NCBI GenBank assembly: GCA_023258775.1
Contig: JALQWJ010000108.1
Span: 1 to 5,829, forward strand
Origin: Burkholderiaceae bacterium
Lineage (GTDB): Bacteria; Pseudomonadota; Gammaproteobacteria; Burkholderiales; Burkholderiaceae_E
Direction: 5' to 3'
DNA length: 5,829 bases
The notes beneath the pieces are model-generated. The model had not been told where the DNA came from and made no database searches. It saw nothing but the letters and a program-made list of their open reading frames with translations. The position numbers and the translations under genes were made by a program. Positions 1 to 5,709 of this stretch are shown here, piece by piece (position 1 is the stretch's first letter; each line of letters begins with the position of its first letter).

Positions 1-86
1 GATCCGGCCCAGTGAGCCGATGATGTTGCCCAAAAGACCGCATCATCACTGCAGGACCTGGCGAAGCCCTGCTTATTGCTCGATGT
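1..86. other. Intergenic edge downstream of the dehydratase, no supportable gene
   Basis: These bases lie 3' of the minus-strand dehydratase. I see no convincing coding region. Two short inverted repeats are present: GATGATG (19-25) with CATCATC (41-47), and GCAGG (51-55) with CCTGC (68-72). Neither is followed by a T-run on the minus strand, so neither looks like a classical intrinsic terminator. One minus-strand frame at the extreme edge reads as a short glycine- and isoleucine-rich peptide that could begin a next operon gene, but it is far too short to call. Confidence 0.4.
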
Positions 87-1625
87 CTACATGACTGCGC
101 CAAGTTGCCACGGGACGAACTCATCGTTACCCATGCCGAGCTCTTCGCTTTTGGTTTTTTCACCGCTTGCCACCCTGAGTATGAGCTCGAAGATTGCTTT
201 TCCTTTTTCGGCAACCGGGACATCCTGATCAACAATATCGCCACAATTAATATCCATATCCTCTTTCATGCGTTGATAAAGCCCTGAGTTGGTGGCAAGT
301 TTGATCGATGGTGCAGGCTTGCAGCCATAAACCGAGCCGCGACCGGTGGTGAAGCAAATCAGGTTTGCGCCGCCTGCAACTTGGCCTGTGGCTGATACCG
401 GATCGTAGCCCGGTGTGTCCATGAACACAAAACCCTTCTCAGTGACCGCATCAGCATACTCATAAACTTCGGTGAGATTGGTGGAGCCGGCTTTCGCAAC
501 TGCACCAAGGCTTTTTTCGAGAATAGTGGTGAGTCCACCGGCTTTATTGCCTGGCGATGGATTATTGTCCATTGAACCGTTGTTCTTTTCGGTATAGCTT
601 TCCCACCAGCGGATTCTGTCAATTAATTTATTCGCGACTGCTTCAGAAACAGCACGACGGGTGAGTAAATGCTCGGCGCCATAAATCTCAGGTGTTTCAG
701 AAAGAATAACCGTACCGCCTTGGGCAACCAAAAGATCGCATGCTGCACCAAGTGCCGGGTTTGCGGTAATACCAGAATAACCGTCGGAACCACCACACTG
801 TAAACCGATACATAAATGTGAGGCGCTCACCGCCTGACGCGTTAACGCATTAGCCGCGGGCAGCATCGACTCAATGGCTTGAATTGCTGCTTGTGTGGTT
901 TTTCGTGAGCCCCCTGAGCTTTGTATCACCAAGGGTTTGAGCAAGGGGTTTTCATCCATGCCTTGACTCAAAAACAAGGCGTCCATCTGATTCGCTTCGC
1001 AGCCTAGTCCAATGATAACAATCCCCGAAAAATTAGGGTGGCGCGCATAGCCGGCAATTGTCTTTCTCAACACATCGATACCGGCGCCGTCGGAATCCAT
1101 GCCACAACCCGAAGCGTGGGTGATTGGCACCACACCGTCGACATTAGGATAGGCGGCAAGGCGTTCGGGCGTGAAATGTGACGCAACAAATTTTGAAACA
1201 GACGCCGAGCAATTGACAGTGGCAATTACACCGATATAGTTTCTTGTGGCAACCCGTCCATCTGGACGCACATAACCCATGAAATTGGCCTGTGCCATCG
1301 CAGGCGTTGGCTTGCAATCAATTCCAATTGCATAGTCGCGGTCAAACATTTCAAAGGCAAGATTATGGGTGTGGATGTGTTCTCCGGCGCTAATGGCTTG
1401 CTTGGCAAAGCCGATAATCTGGTTATAACGGCGAACTGGTGCGCCTTGTGCGATGGCATGCCTTGCAATCTTATGACCGGGTGTGATGGCCTGCCTTAAA
1501 CGAATTGAATGCCCGGCATCATCAAGCTGACTTTCAGCACTCAATGGTCGAATCGCAATTAGTACATCGTCTTGGGGGTGAAGGCGGAGAAAGGGTTTGC
1601 GGATCATTGAAATGGCTTGATTCAT
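87..1625 (-). CDS. UxaA/altronate dehydratase-family sugar-acid dehydratase
   Basis: This 512-residue protein should dehydrate an aldonic acid to its 2-keto-3-deoxy acid in the cytoplasm, using an active-site metal (Fe2+ or Mn2+ in characterised relatives). An N-terminal SAF domain spans about residues 15-90, with PGHKIA (49-54) and the EHIHTHN histidine cluster (82-88). The large catalytic domain follows, with conserved ASGCGMDSDG (171-180), GLGCE (206-210), GLQCGGSDGYSGITANP (274-290), CKPAPSIK (435-442), DMDINCGD (456-463) and the family-typical C-terminus FVPWQLGAVM. Length matches UxaA and GarD (about 500-520), with both domains in one chain. The ATG at 1625 has an AAGGA Shine-Dalgarno (1636-1640) with 11-nt spacing. 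It diverges from the SDR and hydrolase genes, which would supply the next two steps. Family assignment is firm. Substrate is inferred: D-arabinonate, L-fuconate or D-altronate are more likely than galactarate given the neighbours. Confidence 0.93.
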   Translation of the reverse strand: MNQAISMIRKPFLRLHPQDDVLIAIRPLSAESQLDDAGHSIRLRQAITPGHKIARHAIAQGAPVRRYNQIIGFAKQAISAGEHIHTHNLAFEMFDRDYAIGIDCKPTPAMAQANFMGYVRPDGRVATRNYIGVIATVNCSASVSKFVASHFTPERLAAYPNVDGVVPITHASGCGMDSDGAGIDVLRKTIAGYARHPNFSGIVIIGLGCEANQMDALFLSQGMDENPLLKPLVIQSSGGSRKTTQAAIQAIESMLPAANALTRQAVSASHLCIGLQCGGSDGYSGITANPALGAACDLLVAQGGTVILSETPEIYGAEHLLTRRAVSEAVANKLIDRIRWWESYTEKNNGSMDNNPSPGNKAGGLTTILEKSLGAVAKAGSTNLTEVYEYADAVTEKGFVFMDTPGYDPVSATGQVAGGANLICFTTGRGSVYGCKPAPSIKLATNSGLYQRMKEDMDINCGDIVDQDVPVAEKGKAIFELILRVASGEKTKSEELGMGNDEFVPWQLGAVM

Positions 1626-1744
1626 AACGCTGAAATTCCTTATTGCGGATCAAATAAGGTAAGCATGTTCGCTTCAATGCCATAAGCTTGCAAGTCTGCG
1701 GTGTAAGCTTACGGATTATTGCAATTCAATCAAGGCAGTTTGCG
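1626..1744. promoter_or_regulatory. Divergent promoter/operator region between dehydratase and SDR genes
   Basis: This 119-bp gap must hold the promoters of both divergent transcription units. It contains three copies of a TAAGC(A/T)T box, at 1660-1666, 1683-1689 and 1704-1710, with start-to-start spacings of 23 and 21 bp, about two helical turns. The last copy lies inside a perfect 10-bp palindrome, GTAAGCTTAC (1703-1712). Another palindrome, CTTGCAAG, lies at 1687-1694. I see no strong -35/-10 pair on either strand, which would fit activator-dependent promoters. That these are operators of a shared sugar-acid regulator is inference; no regulator gene is in the window. Confidence 0.55.
1638..1659 (-). 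promoter_or_regulatory. Inverted repeat overlapping the dehydratase ribosome binding site
   Basis: Perfect 7-bp arms CCTTATT (1638-1644) and AATAAGG (1653-1659) flank an 8-nt loop. In the minus-strand transcript the 3' arm of the hairpin contains most of the AAGGA Shine-Dalgarno of the dehydratase, 11 nt before its ATG. The element could therefore sequester the ribosome binding site, or act at DNA level as an operator. The stem is AT-rich and so only moderately stable. The geometry is seen directly; its function is inferred. Confidence 0.4.
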
Positions 1745-2518
1745 ATGCAACAGGGACGGGTTTTCGGGAAAAAGATTTTGCTGACTGCAGCGGGTCAAGG
1801 TATGGGCAGAGCGTCAGCGCTTGCCTTGCTGCGCGAAGGCGCAACGGTTATTGCAACCGATCTGCGAAGCGATTTGCTGCAAGATCTTGAGCGAGATTTC
1901 GTTTCGAGCGATGCGAATCATTTCGGCGCAAAACTGCATACCCAGCAACTTGATGTGACTGATCCACAGGCCATTATCGATTTTGCGGGCAAGCTCAACG
2001 AACTGGATGTGCTGTTTAACTGCGCAGGTTTTGTTCATCAGGGCACGATTGCTCAGTGCGATGAGACGCAGTGGGATTTAAGCTTCAATCTGAATGTTCG
2101 TTCAATGTATCGATTAATTCAGGCTTGTCTGCCTGGGATGCTTGCACGCGGTAAAGGTTCTATTATTAATATGGCTTCGGTATGTGGCTCGTTGAAAGGG
2201 CTTCCCAACCGATTTATATACGGTACGACCAAGGCTGCGGTGATTGGACTTACGAAATCTGTGGCTGCGGACTATGTCACACAAGGCATTCGTTGTAATG
2301 CGATCGCGCCGGGAACCGTCGAGACCCCTTCTTTGCACGAACGCATGCAGGCCCTTGGCGATATTGATGAAGCGAGGCGGATGTTTACAGCGCGGCAACC
2401 CATGGGACGGTTAGCTCAAGCCGAAGATATCGTTCCGATTATTATTTATCTGGCAAGCGACGAGAGTGCTTTTGCAACCGGTCAGGTTTTTGCAATCGAT
2501 GGCGGTATAACAATTTAA
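1745..2518 (+). CDS. SDR-family 2-keto-3-deoxyaldonate (L-fuconate type) dehydrogenase
   Basis: This is a 257-residue classical short-chain dehydrogenase, predicted to oxidise the C4 hydroxyl of a 2-keto-3-deoxyaldonate to the 2,4-diketo acid. The Rossmann motif TAAGQGMG is at 14-21, and Asp39 after strand 2 indicates NAD+ rather than NADP+. NCAG is at 92-95, and the catalytic residues are Ser145, Tyr159 and Lys163 (YGTTK). The sequence closely resembles human BDH2/DHRS6 and bacterial 2-keto-3-deoxy-L-fuconate dehydrogenases. It keeps arginines at 156, 183 and 200, which align with the carboxylate-binding arginines of BDH2. The ATG at 1745 is chosen because AAGG (1732-1735) sits 9 nt upstream; an in-frame TTG at 1688 would add 19 residues unlike the family. 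The hydrolase follows after 36 nt, consistent with co-transcription. A plain 3-hydroxybutyrate dehydrogenase is the main alternative, but the context favours the sugar-acid role. Confidence 0.92.
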   Translation: MQQGRVFGKKILLTAAGQGMGRASALALLREGATVIATDLRSDLLQDLERDFVSSDANHFGAKLHTQQLDVTDPQAIIDFAGKLNELDVLFNCAGFVHQGTIAQCDETQWDLSFNLNVRSMYRLIQACLPGMLARGKGSIINMASVCGSLKGLPNRFIYGTTKAAVIGLTKSVAADYVTQGIRCNAIAPGTVETPSLHERMQALGDIDEARRMFTARQPMGRLAQAEDIVPIIIYLASDESAFATGQVFAIDGGITI

Positions 2519-2543
2519 GTTTATGACAGTTAATGTTTATTAA

Positions 2544-2548
2544 AAGGA
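2544..2548 (+). promoter_or_regulatory. Strong Shine-Dalgarno of the FAH hydrolase
   Basis: AAGGA ends 6 nt before the ATG at 2555, in an A-rich context. It is the best ribosome binding site in the window and fixes the hydrolase start. Confidence 0.75.
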
Positions 2549-2554
2549 AAACAA

Positions 2555-3406
2555 ATGAAATTGCTACGTTATGGAAAACCAGGTAAAGAAAAGCCTGGTG
2601 TGCTTGACCAAGAAGGTAAGTTACGCGATCTCTCGGCTGTTGTTGCTGATATTGGACCCGAGCAGTTATCACCGAAAGGACTTGCAAAGCTCGCCAAAGT
2701 TAATCTTGCCAAGCTGCCGCTTGTGCGTGGCAAGCCAAGGCTTGGTGTGCCTTTTACTGGCGCAACAAAATTTGTCGCAATCGGTTTGAATTACTCTGAT
2801 CATGCTGCTGAGACCGGAAACCCGATTCCCAGCGAACCGATCATTTTTCACAAGACACTCAGTAGCATGCAAGGTGCTAATGATGATGTGATGCTTCCCA
2901 AAAACTCGCTCAAGTCGGACTGGGAGATCGAGTTGGGCATTGTGATTGGCAGCCGCGCAAGCAACGTCACCAAGAAGGATGCACTGTCGTATGTCGCCGG
3001 CTATGTGATGGCCAATGATGTCTCCGAACGCGCCTTTCAAATGGAACGTGGCGGGCTCTGGGATAAGGGCAAGGGTTGCGACACCTTCGGGCCGCTCGGT
3101 CCATGGCTCGTCACCCGTGATGAGGTGCCCAATCCTCAGAAGCTTTCCATGTGGCTCGATGTGAATGGTGAGCGCATGCAAAGCGGTAACACCAAGACCA
3201 TGATTTTTGATTGTGCAACCATCGTGTCTTACGCCAGTCAATTCATGAGCCTGCTTCCTGGCGACATTATTGTGACGGGCACCCCCCCCGGTGTGGGTCA
3301 CGGCTTTAAGCCACCGCGTTATTTGAAGGCCGGTGATGTGATGACTATGGGTATCGAAGGTTTGGGCGAAGCAAGACAGCACGTTGTTAAGTACAAGGCG
3401 AGCTAA
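2555..3406 (+). CDS. Fumarylacetoacetate hydrolase-family 2,4-diketo-3-deoxyaldonate hydrolase
   Basis: This 283-residue FAH-family enzyme is predicted to cleave the C-C bond of a 2,4-diketo-3-deoxyaldonate with water, giving pyruvate and a 2-hydroxyacid. A small N-terminal region of about 65 residues, beginning MKLLRYGKPG, precedes the catalytic fold. GLNYSDHAAE (77-86) includes His83 and Glu86, equivalent to the His-Glu pair seen in FAHD1-like enzymes. Metal ligands are Glu124 and Glu126 in DWEIELG and Asp155 in NDVSERAFQ. KGKGCDTFGPLGPW (171-184) and TGTPPGVG (241-248) are also conserved. Length is normal for the 280-residue subgroup often labelled ureidoglycolate lyase in databases. The adjacent 2-keto-3-deoxyaldonate dehydrogenase homologue argues for the 2,4-diketo-3-deoxy-L-fuconate (or pentonate) hydrolase role. 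A run of eight C residues (3282-3289) lies inside the TGTPPGVG codons, but the frame is intact. Confidence 0.93.
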   Translation: MKLLRYGKPGKEKPGVLDQEGKLRDLSAVVADIGPEQLSPKGLAKLAKVNLAKLPLVRGKPRLGVPFTGATKFVAIGLNYSDHAAETGNPIPSEPIIFHKTLSSMQGANDDVMLPKNSLKSDWEIELGIVIGSRASNVTKKDALSYVAGYVMANDVSERAFQMERGGLWDKGKGCDTFGPLGPWLVTRDEVPNPQKLSMWLDVNGERMQSGNTKTMIFDCATIVSYASQFMSLLPGDIIVTGTPPGVGHGFKPPRYLKAGDVMTMGIEGLGEARQHVVKYKAS

Positions 3407-3438
3407 TCGATCGTTCATTGAAGCTTAAGGGCACGACA

Positions 3439-3546
3439 ACGGCTGCTTAACGGCTGCTCAAAGGCGGCTTAACAGCGGCTAACGGCAGCTTAACGGCAGC
3501 CTAGCGGCGGCCCGACGCCAGCTCACGTTAGCTCAAACGCAGCGTA
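3439..3546. repeat. Degenerate 11-bp tandem repeat, about 8-10 units
   Basis: Successive units fit the consensus ACGGCNGCTTA. Units begin at 3439, 3450, 3461, 3472 (10 bp), 3482, 3493, 3504 and 3515, with two more decayed units at 3526 and 3536. The best copies differ at one or two positions. The period is close to one helical turn. Units carry TTAA or CTAA at several junctions, so stop codons fall in several frames. The repeat occupies most of the gap between the FAH hydrolase and the Ldh2 gene and encodes nothing visible. Distant units can also pair (GGCTGC at 3441-3446 with GCAGCC at 3496-3501). I do not recognise it as a named repeat family. Confidence 0.75.
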
Positions 3547-3553
3547 ATGTGAG
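3522..3553 (+). promoter_or_regulatory. Strong stem-loop upstream of the Ldh2 gene
   Basis: CTCACGTTAGCT (3522-3533) pairs with AGC (3541-3543) and TAATGTGAG (3545-3553). The stem has 12 pairs including one G-T/G-U pair and one bulged G (3544), closing a 7-nt loop. It starts at the decayed end of the 11-bp repeat and ends 30 nt before the Ldh2 ATG. No T-run follows on the plus strand, so it is not a canonical intrinsic terminator. An attenuating or mRNA-stabilising hairpin, or a dyad operator, are the options. Pairing is seen directly; function is inferred. Confidence 0.5.
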
Positions 3554-3583
3554 ATGGGGCAAGTAAAGTAAAGGCCTTGTTCG

Positions 3584-4654
3584 ATGATGAATCAATCCGC
3601 AAGCACGCCTCTTCGCGATGACCTTTTGATGAAGGCTTCATGCCGTCTCTTGGAGGCAGCAGGTGCTGAACCTTCGATTGCGAGATGCGTCGCCCGAGCG
3701 CTGCTTGAAGCTGACTTGCTGGGGCATGACACCCATGGCTTAGCCCTCCTGGGCGCGTATATTGATGAGCTTCGGGCTGGCCGTATGCGTGGTGCAGGAC
3801 AGGCAGAGGTATTGCGCGAAAAGGCAGCCGTGGCGCTATGGGACGGACATCGTCTTGCTGGACCTTGGCTCGTCGAGCAAGCGCTGAGTTGGGCGCTCGA
3901 GCGAGCAAAACAACATGGCGCAGCCCATGTCGTAGTCCGCCGAAGCCACCATATTGCCGCGCTTGCAGCCTACCTCGAAGCGCCAGCACGCGCAGGCTTT
4001 GTTGTGCATTTATGCTGTTCAGACCCAAACACCGCAAGCGTTGCACCCTTTGGGGGAACGAGCCCAGTCATCACACCAAACCCAATGGCCTGGGCCTGGC
4101 CTGCGCATCCAGACCCAGTCATGATTGATGTCTCAGCCTCGATAACCACCAACGGTATGAGTGCAAGGCTCTCCTCGAGTGCTCAGCCAGCGCAGCAGCC
4201 TCATGCCTGGTGGCTTGATGCAGCCGGCATGCCCAGTCAGGATCCCCGTGTTTTACAAGCGAAGCCTCCCGGCAGTATCTTGCCGCTCGGCGGGCTAGAA
4301 GCAGGCCACAAGGGCTTTGGGCTCGGTTTGATGGTGGAGGCAATTACCGCCGGTCTGGGTGCCCATGGCCGCGCTGATCCTCCAGAGGGTTGGGGCGCAA
4401 GCTTGCATTTGCAAGTGCTTGATCCCGAGGCCTTTGGCGGCTTACAAGCTTTTGAAAGGCAAATGAACCATCTGGCTGCGCAATGCAGGGCGAGTCCGAG
4501 TCCAGCGGGCAAAGCAGCCGTCCGTATGCCGGGCGAGCGGGGATTGCAAAGAAAACGTCAGCAATTGCTTGAGGGTGTTGAACTTCATCCCTCAATTCTT
4601 CCCGGACTCGATCGTTGCGCGCAATCACTAGGGTTTGAAAGTTTTTTGTTTTGA
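3584..4654 (+). CDS. Ldh2/MDH2-family NAD(P)H-dependent 2-hydroxyacid (lactate/malate-type) dehydrogenase
   Basis: This 356-residue member of the Ldh2 (YlmE/AllD/ComC) family interconverts a 2-hydroxyacid and its 2-keto acid; the fold is unrelated to Rossmann lactate dehydrogenases. Family landmarks are GHDTHGLALL (47-56), RRSHHIAALAAY (119-130), the PFGGTSPVITPNPMAW block (155-170), GHKGFGLGLMVE (241-252), LDPEAFGG (279-286) and RMPGERG (314-320). Length is normal. The usual S-H-G-x-x-R substrate motif reads T50-H-G-L-A-L55, so the arginine is missing; this may mark a subfamily with a different substrate. The start is fixed: an in-frame stop lies at 3569-3571, the first possible start codon is ATG 3584, and AAGG at 3571-3574 precedes it by 9 nt. 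G+C appears higher than in the two upstream genes. Lactate, glycerate or glycolate from the upstream pathway are plausible substrates, by inference only. Confidence 0.88.
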   Translation: MMNQSASTPLRDDLLMKASCRLLEAAGAEPSIARCVARALLEADLLGHDTHGLALLGAYIDELRAGRMRGAGQAEVLREKAAVALWDGHRLAGPWLVEQALSWALERAKQHGAAHVVVRRSHHIAALAAYLEAPARAGFVVHLCCSDPNTASVAPFGGTSPVITPNPMAWAWPAHPDPVMIDVSASITTNGMSARLSSSAQPAQQPHAWWLDAAGMPSQDPRVLQAKPPGSILPLGGLEAGHKGFGLGLMVEAITAGLGAHGRADPPEGWGASLHLQVLDPEAFGGLQAFERQMNHLAAQCRASPSPAGKAAVRMPGERGLQRKRQQLLEGVELHPSILPGLDRCAQSLGFESFLF

Positions 4655-4749
4655 AATCGAACGGCTAATATTAGAACGATGCAGATTATTTGTTGTTGGT
4701 GGCGCAGCACCGAGTCTGGATGGTTCAAGCTCAAGGCGAGCGTTTATTC
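4655..4749 (+). promoter_or_regulatory. Gap with CTAATATTAG palindrome, possible internal promoter
   Basis: This 95-bp gap separates the two hydroxyacid dehydrogenase genes. It holds a perfect 10-bp palindrome, CTAATATTAG (4665-4674), whose TAATAT could serve as a -10 element. The nearest -35-like TTGTTT (4646-4651) is only 14 nt away, too close for a good sigma-70 promoter. The last gene may therefore have its own weak promoter or simply be read through. Confidence 0.25.
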
Positions 4750-5709
4750 ATGAACGATGTTAAAAAAACTGATCTTGTCCAGATCGTTCCGGTGCATCAG
4801 GAAACCGATGATCAATTGCGAGCTCACTACCGCGTTCATGAGTATTTCCGCGTGAAAGACCAAAGTCCCGAGATGCAGGCAGCTTTCTTCAAAAAGCTCG
4901 AACACTGTGAAATCGTGGTTACCACGGGAAGCGCTGGCGTGAAAGCGCCGATCATGGCGCAATTGCCTAGCCTGCGCTTAGTGGCCTGTTTTGGGGTGGG
5001 TGTTGACGGGGTAGATCTTGCTTATGCGCGCAGCCGAGCAATCGCGGTTACGAACACACCTGATGTGCTGACCGATGAGGTGGCTGATTTCGCGATTGCG
5101 CTTTTGTTGGCGAGCCTGAGGCAAATTCCTCAGGCTGACAGATTCGTTCGTGAGGGTGCCTGGCTCAAGGGTCCGATGCCTTTAACGCGTTCGCTTCAAG
5201 GACAGCGCATTGGCATTGTTGGCATGGGCAGAATCGGACAGGCGATCGCCAGGCGTTGTGAGGCCTTCGGTGTAAGACTTGCCTACCATGGGCCGCGTCC
5301 CAAGACAACGCTTGCCTACGCTTACTACGAGAGGCTCGCAGAGCTTGCGCAATGGAGTGACAGCCTGATTGTTGCTTGTCCTGGCGGCCCGGCAACCGCT
5401 GGCCTTATCTCGCGCGAGGTGATGCAAGCCTTAGGTCCGAAAGGCTATTTAATCAATATCAGTCGAGGTTCGGTGGTCGATCAGCAGGCTTTGATTGAAC
5501 TATTGCAAAGCCATGCGATTGCAGGCGCTGGACTCGATGTGTTTGCCGATGAGCCGCACGTACCCCAAGCGCTCGTTGCGATGCCGCATGTCGTGTTGGC
5601 CCCTCATGTGGCAAGTGCTTCGCAGGAAACACGGTCGGCAATGGGCAGGCTCACGCTTGATAACGTTGCAGCGTTTGTATCAGGTAAGCCGCTATTGACA
5701 AGCGTCTGA
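4750..5709 (+). CDS. D-isomer-specific 2-hydroxyacid dehydrogenase (glyoxylate/hydroxypyruvate reductase type)
   Basis: This 319-residue protein belongs to the D-2-hydroxyacid dehydrogenase family and would reduce a 2-keto acid such as glyoxylate or hydroxypyruvate, or run in reverse. The N-terminal catalytic half carries FGVGVDGVDL (81-90) and TPDVLTDEVADFAIALLL (103-120). The coenzyme domain has GMGRIG (158-163). After the second strand it reads HGPRPK (180-185) instead of an acidic residue, which favours NADP(H), as in GhrB/GRHPR-like enzymes. The catalytic triad is intact: Arg239 (ISRGS), Glu268 (ADEPH) and His286 (APHVAS). ATG 4750 gives the family-typical length and has a weak AAGGCGAG (4733-4740) ahead. 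In-frame TTG 4690 or ATG 4720 would add 20 or 10 unconserved residues. It follows the Ldh2 gene by 95 nt and may share its transcript. Exact substrate cannot be read from the sequence. Confidence 0.9.
   Translation: MNDVKKTDLVQIVPVHQETDDQLRAHYRVHEYFRVKDQSPEMQAAFFKKLEHCEIVVTTGSAGVKAPIMAQLPSLRLVACFGVGVDGVDLAYARSRAIAVTNTPDVLTDEVADFAIALLLASLRQIPQADRFVREGAWLKGPMPLTRSLQGQRIGIVGMGRIGQAIARRCEAFGVRLAYHGPRPKTTLAYAYYERLAELAQWSDSLIVACPGGPATAGLISREVMQALGPKGYLINISRGSVVDQQALIELLQSHAIAGAGLDVFADEPHVPQALVAMPHVVLAPHVASASQETRSAMGRLTLDNVAAFVSGKPLLTSV

Noticed and set aside
1..5. Window begins with GATCC, suggesting a Sau3AI/BamHI clone junction
   Set aside because: A five-base match at an arbitrary edge is not evidence of a cloning boundary.
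1..50. Glycine/isoleucine-rich minus-strand peptide at the left edge, as the start of a transporter gene
   Set aside because: About 15 codons with no clear ribosome binding site or certain start; too little to support.
2669..3418. 249-codon minus-strand open frame opposite the FAH hydrolase
   Set aside because: It is histidine-rich with no family features and lies wholly antisense to a gene with conserved motifs; it is a coding shadow.
3528..4046. 172-codon minus-strand open frame opposite the Ldh2 gene
   Set aside because: Its composition is arginine-, histidine- and leucine-rich as expected of an antisense shadow in GC-rich coding DNA, and no domain is seen.
2555..4654. FAH-family (ureidoglycolate lyase-like) plus Ldh2-family (ureidoglycolate dehydrogenase-like) genes read as an allantoin pathway
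   Set aside because: No allantoinase, allantoate amidohydrolase or purine gene is present, and the UxaA-family and BDH2-like neighbours fit sugar-acid breakdown much better.
87..4654. UxaA-family lyase plus Ldh2 enzyme read as a sulfolactate (SuyAB/ComC) module
   Set aside because: SuyA and SuyB are separate chains, while here SAF and catalytic domains are fused as in UxaA. The SDR and FAH genes have no role in sulfolactate degradation.
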